A stretch of 64,000 bases of DNA, from positions 73,056 to 137,055 of the forward strand of contig CAZMRW010000001.1 in the NCBI GenBank assembly GCA_964568805.1, given 5' to 3'. A model generated the notes under the pieces. That model saw nothing but the letters and a program-made list of their open reading frames with translations, was not told where the DNA came from and did not search any database. Each line of letters begins with the position of its first letter. Within the stretch, counting starts at the first letter, position 1. The stretch is from CAZMRW01 sp964568805 (GTDB taxonomy: Bacteria > Pseudomonadota > Gammaproteobacteria > Methylococcales > Methylomonadaceae). This document shows positions 36,571 to 46,734 of this stretch, in pieces. The translations under genes and the position numbers were made by a program.

Positions 36571-36981
36571 TTAATCGTCGCCATCGTCTAACGGTCCATA
36601 TGTGGTCCAGAAGCCGGGGTAATGAACACCAAAATAACGGGTATCCTCGCTAAAACGGTCCCACACGTAAGGCGGAGAAATGTAGTCGTCGGTGGGTATG
36701 GGCGAAGTGATTAATTCTGCCGCTCCGACCAGAGTACGGCTTACTGCATGCGCAGTGCCGCGCAGAATTCCCCAGGTAAAACCGACAAATATGTTTTGAT
36801 CCTGACTGATATTGATGACGTTCTTGGGTAATTCAATAAATCCGGTGGTCGTATTGAAGAACCCCTGATTTACTTTGGATGTGAATTTGGATAAATAGTC
36901 TTGTTCTTCGGCAAAAGCCGATGGTCCCGTTATTAATGCACTGGCTAGCGCGCAGGCAGTAAAGAGGTTTTTTTTGTTCAT
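36571..36981 (-). CDS. Exported protein of the exosortase-associated TIGR04073 type
   Basis: The ATG at 36981 follows GAGGA and opens a signal peptide (MNKKNLFTACALASALITG to SAFA); the longer frame to 37074 is rejected. The mature part has NQGFFNTTTGFIELPKNVI, FVGFTWGILRGTAHAVSRTL and a Pro/Tyr-rich tail (PIPTDDYISPPYVW), which matches my memory of the TIGR04073 family. That family often lies with exosortase/EPS genes, but none is present here. It ends with an acidic tail. Function is unknown. Confidence 0.7.
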   Translation of the reverse strand: MNKKNLFTACALASALITGPSAFAEEQDYLSKFTSKVNQGFFNTTTGFIELPKNVINISQDQNIFVGFTWGILRGTAHAVSRTLVGAAELITSPIPTDDYISPPYVWDRFSEDTRYFGVHYPGFWTTYGPLDDGDD

Positions 36982-37271
36982 TGTTAAGTCCTCTCGAAAT
37001 GTTAAAACAATCATTAAATTTATAACCGGTGTTGGTGATAAATCTGACATCATGAGCCAAACAAAAGAGATCAAATACTAAGTGTCCCTCTCAGTCGACA
37101 GTAAACTAACATTTATATATTGTCAAATGCTAATAAAACACAAAATTTTTACCTCCTTTCCATTTTTCCTTTTAATGAGACCATAGACTCTGTATGGATG
37201 TTCAGTTTAATTTAAACTGACGCGTCAGCGGTTCAAAAACCGTCTTTAGCGGAAGAATGAAGCTAAACATG

Positions 37272-38240
37272 TTAAGGACTCTTATGTTCAATGCGCTTTA
37301 ATAGCGAAAAGAGCTCGCTGCCGGTTGACAGGACAATTGTCGTATCCTGGTTGATCACTTTGCGATAGGTTTCCATGCTCTTCATAAACCTGAAAAACTC
37401 CGAGGCCTCGGGCCTTTGCGTATAGGCTTTCGCGTATATCTCGGTGGCCTTGGCATCGGCTTCTCCCCGGATTTCCTGCACTTTCTTGTAGGCAGTGGAT
37501 GCTATTTCGTTGATATCTCGTTCCTTCTTGCCGGATATGCGCGCCGCTTCGCCCTCTCCTTCGGAACGAAACCGTTGAGCAATCTGCAGGCGTTCGCTGA
37601 TCATACGCTGGTAAATGCGTTCAAGCACTTCCTGATTGTAGTTAATGCGCTTGAAACGAACATCGAGCAATTCGATGCCGAACTCGGCCAGCTTCGGCGC
37701 CGCGGTATCAAAGACGCCTTTTTCAATAACCTGTCGTCCGAACCGGATCGGGCGTAAGACGCCGAGCGTGCCCTCATCCAATATTGCGCCGGTCAGGTTC
37801 TCGTCCTTCAATGGAATGCGCTCTATATCGGAACGAACGACTTCAATGAGTTCATGTCGTGCGATGGCGGTACGGGCCTCGCTGCCTAAAATATCTTCCA
37901 GCCTGGACTGCGCGCTGCGTTCATCCCTGAGTCTCAGGTAATATCGCATCGGATCTGTGATGCGCCAGCGAGCGAAGGTGTCCACCTGCACATAAGTCTT
38001 GTCCTTGGTCGACATTTCGACCATGGGGCCATCCCAGGCCAGATAGCGTTTGTCGAAGCGGTTGACTTGCTGGATCAACGGCAGCTTGAAGTTGAGTCCG
38101 GGACGGGTGATCGGTGCTCCAACCGGTCTTCCAAACTGGGTGATAATGACCTGTTCGGTCTGGTCGATGGTATAAGCCGATAAATACACGATGAACGCGA
38201 AAACGGCCGCTGTTAGCAAAACGGGTTTTGGAATAGTCAT
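37272..38240 (-). CDS. hflC: HflC, modulator of FtsH protease
   Basis: The 322-residue SPFH/stomatin protein has an N-terminal membrane anchor (PVLLTAAVFAFIVYLSAYTI), then VIITQFGRPVG and the long coiled-coil part EGEAARISGKKERDINEIAS, followed by RGEADAKATEIYA. HflC with HflK forms the large periplasmic cage around FtsH and limits degradation of membrane proteins. Its start overlaps the end of hflK by 4 bases (38237-38240), so translation is coupled. Confidence 0.93.
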   Translation of the reverse strand: MTIPKPVLLTAAVFAFIVYLSAYTIDQTEQVIITQFGRPVGAPITRPGLNFKLPLIQQVNRFDKRYLAWDGPMVEMSTKDKTYVQVDTFARWRITDPMRYYLRLRDERSAQSRLEDILGSEARTAIARHELIEVVRSDIERIPLKDENLTGAILDEGTLGVLRPIRFGRQVIEKGVFDTAAPKLAEFGIELLDVRFKRINYNQEVLERIYQRMISERLQIAQRFRSEGEGEAARISGKKERDINEIASTAYKKVQEIRGEADAKATEIYAKAYTQRPEASEFFRFMKSMETYRKVINQDTTIVLSTGSELFSLLKRIEHKSP

Positions 38241-39214
38241 TTGGGCAGTTCCGGCGGCGCAGGTGAAAAAGGCAGCATGGGCAGTATCTGTTGAATTTTG
38301 TCGTCTACGATAATTTGCTGTCTGGCCTGAGGCAGGACATATCCCAGTGTTTCCAGATAAATGCGGGTGCGGGTGACTTCCGCCGCCTTGACGTACTGTT
38401 CGAGCACGTTGCTGAATGCTCTGGCATCCCCTTCCGCTTCGTTAATCCGTTTAAAGCGATAGCCTTCCGCCTCGCGAATTTTTTGGTCGGCGGCGCCTCT
38501 GGCACGCGGTACCGCCTTGTTGTAGTCGCCGTTAGCAAGGTTTATCAAATTTTCCCGGTCCTGCTGCGCGCGGTTCACTTCATTAAAGGAAGGTTGTACC
38601 GGCACGGGAGGATTGACATTTTTTAACTGCACCTGATTAATGGTAATGCCCAGACGGTAGCGATTGGCCAGTTCACGCGTACGGCTCAGAACCGTCTCTT
38701 CGATTTCTTGTCGTCCGATCGTGATGATTTCATCGACCGTCCGATCGCCAACCACTTCTCTCATGACCGATTCGGAAAGATCCCGCAAGGTTTGTCCAGG
38801 TTCACGTACCTCGAAGAGATAAGTTTCCGGCTCGGTAATGCGGTACTGAACAATCCATTCGACCAGGGCAGAGTTCAGGTCGCCAGTGACCATGGATTTT
38901 TCCTTCTCTGATTCGGAACCCGATTGGTCGGGATTGGTAAAACCGGGCGTGGAGAAGCCGAATTCCAGTTTCTGTTGACGCTGGGTCGGTACGGCGATGA
39001 TGCTGTCGATGCCGAAAGGCAGTTTGTAATGCAATCCGGGAGGAACTTTGTTGATGTATTTGCCGAATCTGAGAACGATGCCCTCCGATTCCGCCGGAAT
39101 GGTGAAGAAAGACGTCCATACTCCGATCAAAACCACTAAAATCGGCAGCGAAAAGGGCGAGGAAACAGGAAGAAAATGGGTTAGGCGATCCCAGACAGTT
39201 TTTTGATTATCCAA
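38237..39214 (-). CDS. hflK: HflK, modulator of FtsH protease
   Basis: The 325-residue protein has a membrane helix at about 19-38 and the SPFH core (VLRFGKYINKVPPGLHYKLP), then the long helical part ending in a Pro-rich tail. The initiation codon is TTG at 39214, placed 8 bases behind GAGG. An ATG just upstream is in another frame. It is the first gene of hflK-hflC. The usual neighbours hfq and hflX are not present here, so this pair sits apart from the common locus. Confidence 0.92.
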   Translation of the reverse strand: MDNQKTVWDRLTHFLPVSSPFSLPILVVLIGVWTSFFTIPAESEGIVLRFGKYINKVPPGLHYKLPFGIDSIIAVPTQRQQKLEFGFSTPGFTNPDQSGSESEKEKSMVTGDLNSALVEWIVQYRITEPETYLFEVREPGQTLRDLSESVMREVVGDRTVDEIITIGRQEIEETVLSRTRELANRYRLGITINQVQLKNVNPPVPVQPSFNEVNRAQQDRENLINLANGDYNKAVPRARGAADQKIREAEGYRFKRINEAEGDARAFSNVLEQYVKAAEVTRTRIYLETLGYVLPQARQQIIVDDKIQQILPMLPFSPAPPELPK

Positions 39215-39427
39215 GCTTGATTCCTCATGATAAAAAATCGGCGGCTAGTGACTCATACTGAGCAGGACCAACCTGTTCCCCCATTGAAGCATGGTGGTGG
39301 AAAGGGCTAATACCTCTTTAATAATCTATCGGCGTAACATTACACCTTACCGATTCGGGTAGGCAAGACTTTTATGCCGCCTGTTGCTGCGCTGGCGGAG
39401 TCGTTATTCGGACTGATCGGGGTGCCG

Positions 39428-42400
39428 TCACAATTCGTTGGCAGGATGCGGAAAAAAAGTCTGTTGGTGAAGTATGTCCTTGTCTTTTTTCAAGATTCTG
39501 TCAGCGAAGATTTCGGCGAAGTCTTCCGCTGTCAGAGGAGGACTGTTGAAATAACCCTGATACAAATCACAGCCTTTCATCCGCAAGAAAGCCAGCTGAT
39601 CCTGTGTTTCTACACCTTCGGCCAGCACCTTGAAACCCAAAGTATGCCCCATGGCAATTATCGTAGCGGCGATTTCCATATCATCCTGTTGATGAGGAAT
39701 ATCATCGATAAAGCTTTTGTCAATTTTCAGCACATCCAGGGGAAAGCGTTTAAGATGAGCCAAAGACGAATAGCCGGTACCAAAATCGTCAATAGCCAAC
39801 CGAACGCCTTGGGCGCGGAGGTTGTTAAGAAGCTCAGCCACTTTGGTATGGCTTTCCATCAAACCGCTTTCCGTCAATTCCAGTTCCAGGTAGGTAGGGG
39901 GAAATCGGGTTTCCCTGAGTACCTCGGCAACCAGGGAGCTGATATCGCCTTGCCTCAACTGGTGAGGCGAAACATTGACTGCCAGGGTCAGGGGGGGTAA
40001 ACCCGCATCCAGCCATTGCCGGCCCTGACGGCAGGTTTCTTTCAGCACCCATGCGCCAATCGCCGTGATCAGCCCGGTTTGTTCCGCCAGCGGAATAAAA
40101 CGGCTGGGTGGAATCAGCCCTTCCAGCGGGTCCTGCCAGCGCACCAGGGCTTCTGCGCCAACAATATTTCCGCTGGCGATATCGATCTGAGGTTGGAAAT
40201 AGATTCGCAACTCTTTCTGAACAATCGCCCGGCGAAGCCGAGCCTCAAGTTCGATACGTTCACGAGCGGCTACGGTGAACTCATTGGAATAATAGGCAAA
40301 GCGGTTGCGGCCACTTTCTTTGGCCTTGTTCAGAGCCGCATCTGCTTGTTGCAACAACAGTTCAGGGTTATCCCCGTGCTGAGGATAGAGGCTGATGCCG
40401 ATGCTGACTCCGATAAGAACTTCTCCGTTTTTGGGGATAGTCCAGGGCTCACTTAGATCGGAGATGATTGCCTGGGCTATCTGTGCCGCATCCTCAGGAT
40501 GGGAGATAGCTTCCAGCAGTACGGTAAATTCATCGCCACCCAAACGACAAACCGTGTCAACATCGCGCAAGCGCGTCATCAGCCGGTTAGCCACGAGTTG
40601 CAGGAGCTGATCGCCGGCCATATGACCGAAACTGTCATTGACATCCTTGAAACGATCCAGGTCCAGCATCAGCAAGGCCAGTTGTGAGCCCTCTCGCTTG
40701 GCTGTATCGATGGCATGTTCCAGCCGGAAAAACAACAACAGACGGTTGGGCAATGACGTCAGCGGGTCATGATGGGCGAGAAACTCAAGCTGCGCTTCGG
40801 AGGCCTTGATCTGGGTGATATCGGCAAAGACGCCGACATATTCGCTGATGTTGCCGGAGTTATCTCGCACGACGCTGATATTCAACAGTTCCGGATAAAT
40901 TTCACCATTCTTGCGTCGATTCCAGATTTCGCCTTGCCAATAATTATTCGCGTCAATGGATTCCCAGAGATGACGATAAAAATCTTGATCATGGCGGCCC
41001 GAAGACAGAAGGTTTGCATTCTGGCCCAAAGCCTCGCTTTCGCTGTAGCCGGTAATGACGGTGAAGGCAGGATTGACTTTAATGATAGTGTGTTTGGCGT
41101 CAGTAATCATGAAGCCTTCGCTGCTTTGCTCAAACACTTGCGCGGCAAGCTTGAGTTGCGTTTCGGCACGTTTACGTTCAATGGTGATAGAGACAAAATG
41201 CGAAGCCGTCTCGATCAACTTGATATCATGGCTGTCAGGCAAACAGGGCACCTGACGGTACACGGCAAACGTGCCTAGCACCTGGTTGTTATGGCCGAGA
41301 ATCGCTTCCGACCAGCAGGAAGCGAGCCCGGCTCTTTCTGCGAGGTCCCTTATCACCGAGCAGTCCGGATCGTTGGCAATATCCTCGATTATGGTCAATT
41401 TTCCGGTAAAAGCGGCTCTGCCGCAACAGCCTTTGTTCTCGCCGATTTGTATGCCATCGAGATAGTGCCGATAAAAATGAGGCAAACTGGGCGCAGCGCC
41501 GAGTTGCAGTTTTTTTCCATCGACGTCGAGCAGCAGGATGGAACATATTGCGCCAGGCATCAGAGCTTCCAGCTTGAGCACTATCAGCTCCAGCGTTTTC
41601 GCTAGCGGCATGCTGCTGGTCACGCATTCGAACATATAGCCCCGTATCTCTTCCAGGCTCTGCACCCGGCGCCGTTCGGTCAAATCCATATTGGTGCCGG
41701 ACACACGTACGACCTTGCCCGACTTGTTGCGCGTGATAAAGCTGCGTTCAAGAATAGGCACATAATGGCCATCTTTGTGACGTAATCTAAATTCGACGGA
41801 ATGGGTATGCTGTCCGCTTTCCAGAGCCTTTTGTAAATCTTGCCGGATAGTGTCAATGTCGTCAGGATGCACTAGCCTTTCCCACAATTTGGCATCACTG
41901 GGTAATTCATTCTCTTCGTAGCCAAGCATGCGCCACCATTGCGGCGAGTAATATATTTGATTTTTTTCCAGATTCCAGTCCCATGGCGCATCGCTTGAAC
42001 CTTTGATGGCGAGCTTCAGACGATTTTCAGAATCTTGCAGGGCTTGTTCGGCTTGCTTGCGCTGGGTGATATCCCGGGTGACGGCCAGCATCATAATCAC
42101 TTGGCCGGCGTGATCACGCAGTGGAGCGGCGTAGGTTTCGAGCCAGCGGCGCGTAGCTCTCAGTCCGGTGATTTCGAACTCCAAAGAGCCGTTTTCACCG
42201 GTCATTACACGTTTCTGCAGGGAGATAAAGGCATGGCGGTATTCGGGAACGATAAAATAGAGGAGCCTGTGCCGTTGGACATCCTTCAGCGAATCCGCTT
42301 CGAGCATGTTAAGACCCGCTGCATTCATGTCCAGGAGTTTGCCGTTGCGGTCGATAACCTTTACGCATTCAGGTTCGGTTTCGATAATGGTCCGCAAGAA

Positions 42401-44575
42401 CTGTTCGCTCTTTTGCAGTGATTCTTCAGCCTGCCTGCGCATGGCATCGCGGTCGAAGTTGTCCAATGCAAAATTAATATCCAGCGCCATTTCAACCAGC
42501 AGGCTGCGTACCCCTTCGTCAAATGCATCAATCTTGTTGGCATACAGATTAAAGGCGCCGACCGTTACCCCCCTATTAAGGATCGGCAGGGCGGCCGAAG
42601 CGCGCCAGCCGTAGCGAGCTCCTTGCTCATGCCATGGTGCGGTGATCGGGTCATTCAAAAAATCCTGACACCAGATAGGCCGGTTTTCACGGATAGCCCT
42701 GCCGGTCGGGCCGCTGCTAAATAGGTTGTTACAATCGGTCGAGACTTCTATGTTATGCACGTATTCGACGCCTTCTCCGTAGCTGGCGATCGACTTAACG
42801 AGTTGGGTGTCGGGGTCAATGAGGCCGATCCAAGCCATTTTCATGCCGCCGATTCGTACCGAGGCATTACAGATTTGCGTAAATAAATCATTTTCGGTGG
42901 CGCAACGCACAATAGCCTGATTACACTGGCTTAATAAGGCATAGAGTTGAGTCAGCCGTTGAGACTTTGCTTCGGCCGACTTGCGTTCGGCGATTTCGCT
43001 TTCCAATTCCCTGGTCCGTTTTTTTACGATTTTCTCGGTTTGCAGGGTTCTTCCGGTTAACATGAGCAGACCGGCCCCCGTCAGTCCCGTCAGCAGGAAG
43101 CCGCTCAGAATCAGCCACCAGATATTCCAGGTCATCTGTTCATTATAAAACTGCGGTGCAGGCGTATAAGTAACCAGCCATGAACGGTCGGCGAACTGCA
43201 AGGGCCGATTTTTTTCCAATGTTGGAAAATCCTGCATCAGAGTCGAAGCTTTTACTGAATCATTAAAAAGTTCATCACCGGCGTCGGTAATTTTTAACGA
43301 GAGTTGTAAGTGGGCAAATTGATTTTTAACAGCGTTGACTTTGTTGTTTACCCGAATCACGTTGGCAACAAATCCCTGCAATTGCTGACGGCGTTGTTCA
43401 GGGGGGGTGGATGGCAGATGAGGATGATAAATAGGGGTGTATATCACGACGTTAGAACGGCTATGAATATCTTGTACCAAACGGATCATTCTCGAAACTG
43501 TCGTGCTGGCTGTGTCCATAGCCTTTTGAATGGCTTCGTATGAATATGGTTTGGACTTGATGTCCAAACCCAGTGCGCGTTCATTGCCTTGGAAGGGTTC
43601 AACGTAAACGATAGGGAAATATTCGGTTTGGGGTGGAGCGGGCTTCAGGCCCAGTTTGCCATCGGGCACCCGGATGGTAAAAGCGGGGCCCAACAGTTGT
43701 TCATAATAAGCCCTGTTTTCGGCGGTAACACGGGGTATCCATTCCAGAGCCTGGATGTTGGGATGGCCCTTTAAAGTACTTGCAGTAAAATTTTTGAATT
43801 CATTTGGCGTGACCGGGGTTGAACTGTCAAAAAGGGCTTTGATATGTTGGTTAAGTTCAACAAAACGGCTAAATTCATTTTGCAGGGCGTTATGGAGTAA
43901 GCCGCTATGCTCTTCGAATAGGCTGTTAATGCGCGTCATTTCCTGTTTCTTGCCAAAATGGAGAACAAAGAGGACGAGCAGTGAAAGCATACACAATGGC
44001 AAAGCCACCGGGTTAATGCGCATTTTCCAGAGATGGCGGGGTACACCCATAAAACACAACAATAACGGGGTAAAAATCAACACCCCAATCGTATCGCCAA
44101 TCCACCAGGTAAACCAATTTGACGGCGCCGTTTCCAGGTTGATATAGCCTTTCAGATAAAGAGTCATGATGCCGATCGAGGCAGAAACCACACAACTGAC
44201 AGGACCGCCCAATGCCATGAATCGCAGGATGCTGCCATCATCAATCAATGGATTGTTTAAGCCGACATAACGCTTGACCAGCCATGCTCCCAGTGCCGCT
44301 TGCAAGGTGGCTGCAGTGCTCGTGATCCAGCCGATGAGGAGTGAAAAATAGATGCTTTCAAGACTCGATGCATCCAAAAACGCAAATGCCTCGATAAACA
44401 GCGCGCCCAGCCAAATCCCGGGTATCACGTTACGGCCATAAACCAGCAGGCCCGCCAGCGCAATCCCTGCGGCGGGCCAAATCGGACTGGCATGGCTGGG
44501 CGGAATGGAGATTAAGGTGCCCACATAGCCGCCCAAAAAATAGCCCAAGGCAAGCAGAATATTAATTCTTAACAT
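39428..44575 (-). CDS. MASE1-CHASE-GAF-PAS-GGDEF-EAL cyclic di-GMP protein, 1715 aa
   Basis: The protein has a MASE1 membrane domain (about 1-215), a CHASE-type extracytoplasmic part (about 270-420), a helix near 490, then GAF, two PAS domains (for example WNLEKNQIYYSPQWWRMLGY), a second GAF, a third PAS, GGDEF and EAL. The cyclase loop is intact (CRLGGDEFTVLLE) and the phosphodiesterase motif GAEALVRWQ and later DDFGTGYSSL are intact. It could make or degrade c-di-GMP in response to small ligands. It stands alone, with mxa-associated kinase upstream. Confidence 0.92.
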   Translation of the reverse strand: MLRINILLALGYFLGGYVGTLISIPPSHASPIWPAAGIALAGLLVYGRNVIPGIWLGALFIEAFAFLDASSLESIYFSLLIGWITSTAATLQAALGAWLVKRYVGLNNPLIDDGSILRFMALGGPVSCVVSASIGIMTLYLKGYINLETAPSNWFTWWIGDTIGVLIFTPLLLCFMGVPRHLWKMRINPVALPLCMLSLLVLFVLHFGKKQEMTRINSLFEEHSGLLHNALQNEFSRFVELNQHIKALFDSSTPVTPNEFKNFTASTLKGHPNIQALEWIPRVTAENRAYYEQLLGPAFTIRVPDGKLGLKPAPPQTEYFPIVYVEPFQGNERALGLDIKSKPYSYEAIQKAMDTASTTVSRMIRLVQDIHSRSNVVIYTPIYHPHLPSTPPEQRRQQLQGFVANVIRVNNKVNAVKNQFAHLQLSLKITDAGDELFNDSVKASTLMQDFPTLEKNRPLQFADRSWLVTYTPAPQFYNEQMTWNIWWLILSGFLLTGLTGAGLLMLTGRTLQTEKIVKKRTRELESEIAERKSAEAKSQRLTQLYALLSQCNQAIVRCATENDLFTQICNASVRIGGMKMAWIGLIDPDTQLVKSIASYGEGVEYVHNIEVSTDCNNLFSSGPTGRAIRENRPIWCQDFLNDPITAPWHEQGARYGWRASAALPILNRGVTVGAFNLYANKIDAFDEGVRSLLVEMALDINFALDNFDRDAMRRQAEESLQKSEQFLRTIIETEPECVKVIDRNGKLLDMNAAGLNMLEADSLKDVQRHRLLYFIVPEYRHAFISLQKRVMTGENGSLEFEITGLRATRRWLETYAAPLRDHAGQVIMMLAVTRDITQRKQAEQALQDSENRLKLAIKGSSDAPWDWNLEKNQIYYSPQWWRMLGYEENELPSDAKLWERLVHPDDIDTIRQDLQKALESGQHTHSVEFRLRHKDGHYVPILERSFITRNKSGKVVRVSGTNMDLTERRRVQSLEEIRGYMFECVTSSMPLAKTLELIVLKLEALMPGAICSILLLDVDGKKLQLGAAPSLPHFYRHYLDGIQIGENKGCCGRAAFTGKLTIIEDIANDPDCSVIRDLAERAGLASCWSEAILGHNNQVLGTFAVYRQVPCLPDSHDIKLIETASHFVSITIERKRAETQLKLAAQVFEQSSEGFMITDAKHTIIKVNPAFTVITGYSESEALGQNANLLSSGRHDQDFYRHLWESIDANNYWQGEIWNRRKNGEIYPELLNISVVRDNSGNISEYVGVFADITQIKASEAQLEFLAHHDPLTSLPNRLLLFFRLEHAIDTAKREGSQLALLMLDLDRFKDVNDSFGHMAGDQLLQLVANRLMTRLRDVDTVCRLGGDEFTVLLEAISHPEDAAQIAQAIISDLSEPWTIPKNGEVLIGVSIGISLYPQHGDNPELLLQQADAALNKAKESGRNRFAYYSNEFTVAARERIELEARLRRAIVQKELRIYFQPQIDIASGNIVGAEALVRWQDPLEGLIPPSRFIPLAEQTGLITAIGAWVLKETCRQGRQWLDAGLPPLTLAVNVSPHQLRQGDISSLVAEVLRETRFPPTYLELELTESGLMESHTKVAELLNNLRAQGVRLAIDDFGTGYSSLAHLKRFPLDVLKIDKSFIDDIPHQQDDMEIAATIIAMGHTLGFKVLAEGVETQDQLAFLRMKGCDLYQGYFNSPPLTAEDFAEIFADRILKKDKDILHQQTFFPHPANEL

Positions 44576-44942
44576 ACAACGAGTTAGAATATGTGAAGGG
44601 CGGGTGGCGTCGGGAAAAAGCTATTACACTGTCCGATATTCTTATTTTATGACGATGTATCACAGTAATCTAGGATAAAACCTTTGCATTATTTCCAACG
44701 TCAATTTGTTTTTATCGGAAAGCGGTAAAAAATGAGCACTAAACGGCCTCATCAGAATGGTCCGTTGCGAAAATGGCTATACCATTATCGTCGAATTAAA
44801 ATCATTACCATAATAGTAATTCAATATCATTAGAAGTCCAATCCATGGTAGTATTTAATCGATACAAACAATTTAATTGGCATTGCTGCAATTCATCGAC
44901 CGTGGTTTCGCTGGCGGAAAGTAACTGCCGCCAGTCCACGCA
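44576..44942. other. 367-base gap between the GGDEF-EAL gene and the histidine kinase gene
   Basis: The stretch is AT-rich around 44780-44860 with no credible coding frame. It should contain the promoter of the GGDEF-EAL gene. No strong hairpin or operator was recognised. Confidence 0.35.
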
Positions 44943-46301
44943 TCAAGACCGGGTTGTCAACGGATGGCTTTGATCTTTTGATGATTGCATGGGCACACAC
45001 GCAGTTATGACCATGCCTCGATGGCGTTGAGAATGGAACGACAAGGCACCGCCTAATGTTTTGATTCTTTCCTGCATCCCGCGTAAGCCAAAACCCGTTG
45101 AAAAGGTGTTCGTATCACATCCAATGCCATCGTCTGATACCTGAAGGTGCAGCATATTCCGGTTATCCGGACTGACGCTAAGCGTTATGTCGACATGCCT
45201 GGCATCAGCATGGCGGATAATATTGGTCAGGCATTCCTGAATGACCCTGAAAATCTGGATAGAGATTTTATGTTCCAGTTTATCTACGGCATCATCACAA
45301 TGAAGGGTCAGGGTCAGTCCGGGATGGCGTTCCGACCAATGATTGATCGTGTCTTCCAGCGTCGCTTTCAATCCCAGTTCAGTCAGTATCAAGGGATGCA
45401 ATTGATGCATCATGGAACGCACGACCATTATTAAGTGATCGCAGATGCCGATAATGGCCGTGGTGATTTTTTTTGTATCCGATTTTTTATGTGCCGCCGT
45501 TACCGCCATGACTTTGATCGCTGTCAGCGATTGACCCAGTTCGTCATGCAATTCCTGGGACAGGCGCTGTCTTTCTTCTTCCTGGATTTCCAGGGAGTGC
45601 AGGGTTAAGGCACGGTTTTCCTGTTGGGTTTTATCCAGTTCGCCGGTCATATGATTGATAGCCTTGGCGATGCTGTCGAATTCAAGGGTGGAGAATCCCG
45701 GCAGTTTTTGCTGGTATTGTCCGGTTTCGATCGCTTTAAGCGAATCGACAATAACGGCAATGGCCTTGATCGCCTTGTTAAAAACCACATGGACGGCCAA
45801 AAAAGTAAACAGGGTCAGGAAACAGATGGAGATAAAAAATGCCAAGCTTTCTTGCCAGACTTCGGTTATTTCATCGAGCGGATTGGCCATAATGACCAGC
45901 GTAATGCGTTCGCCGCTGGGGCTGGTAATCCGGTGTTCGGCCTCGGGATAACGGGCGCCAACCAGGTTAACAAACCATTTTGGCGGTTTTTGTCCGGCAT
46001 CGGCCTCGATCTTGTCGTGGTTAAAATTAATGATCTGTCCGGATGGTTTTTTAAGCTGTATGCTCAGGTGCCGGGTTTCCTTGAGCGTGTCCAATTGGGC
46101 GAACCAGTCGGTTTCGGTCAGTGTGGCTTGCGATACCCTGGAAAATCCGAATGTGATCAGTTGCAAGGCCAGATTAATGGAGGAATCGATTTCCTTTTCG
46201 ACGGCATTTCGTGCCTGCCAGATCGCTATCGATCCGCCCAGTAACAAAATGCACAGAGAAGAAAATAAAATTCTGATGTTGAGCTGATAGCGTAGGGTCA
46301 T
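44943..46301 (-). CDS. NarX/MoxY-type sensor histidine kinase
   Basis: The 452-residue protein has an N-terminal helix (11-27), an extracytoplasmic sensor of about 130 residues and a second helix (about 170-190). A HAMP-like linker follows. The HisKA_3 dimerisation helix contains EEERQRLSQELHDELGQSL with the phospho-acceptor His. The ATPase domain has QECLTNIIRHADA and GFGLRGMQERI. Kinases of this class pair with LuxR-type regulators. Its place next to mxa genes and the two LuxR-type regulators suggests the role of MoxY, which controls methanol oxidation in Paracoccus. The pairing is inference. Confidence 0.85.
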   Translation of the reverse strand: MTLRYQLNIRILFSSLCILLLGGSIAIWQARNAVEKEIDSSINLALQLITFGFSRVSQATLTETDWFAQLDTLKETRHLSIQLKKPSGQIINFNHDKIEADAGQKPPKWFVNLVGARYPEAEHRITSPSGERITLVIMANPLDEITEVWQESLAFFISICFLTLFTFLAVHVVFNKAIKAIAVIVDSLKAIETGQYQQKLPGFSTLEFDSIAKAINHMTGELDKTQQENRALTLHSLEIQEEERQRLSQELHDELGQSLTAIKVMAVTAAHKKSDTKKITTAIIGICDHLIMVVRSMMHQLHPLILTELGLKATLEDTINHWSERHPGLTLTLHCDDAVDKLEHKISIQIFRVIQECLTNIIRHADARHVDITLSVSPDNRNMLHLQVSDDGIGCDTNTFSTGFGLRGMQERIKTLGGALSFHSQRHRGMVITACVPMQSSKDQSHPLTTRS

Positions 46302-46734
46302 TGTTCGTATGCGATTATGGATGCCATTAAGTCAATGTCGTTAAAAAAGGAGGCTATTTCGGCTTTGGCCGGGTGTAGCGGTAATAGTCTTAAAACTCTC
46401 GACGTTCCTTAATGATGATGGCACTCAATGGCCTAACTTTAGGGAATTACCGGTTACAAGCGGCATTATCACGCCATGACAATGGATTCGCCATAGGAAT
46501 ATTTCTTTTTTGGGGAGCTATAGCCAACGTCCTGCCTAACAAACGGCAGTGGGCTTATGCGGCTTTAGGGCCCGCCAATCGGGTAGTGCAGAGTGATGCG
46601 CAAATCCTGGCGCAGGAAAAATATTTTCTGGTTGGCCAGCGGGTTTGGAATCTCGCTTTTTCGCCAATTTCCCAATCTTCCCTGGATACTTCAATTCATG
46701 ACAATCTTGTCAGGGCGATGGTTTGTCCTTCATG
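46302..46734. other. 433-base gap before the last mxa-linked gene
   Basis: The promoter of the histidine kinase gene should be near 46302-46400. A plus-strand frame (46412-46792) has no recognisable content and overlaps the end of the next gene, so I treat it as non-coding. Confidence 0.35.
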
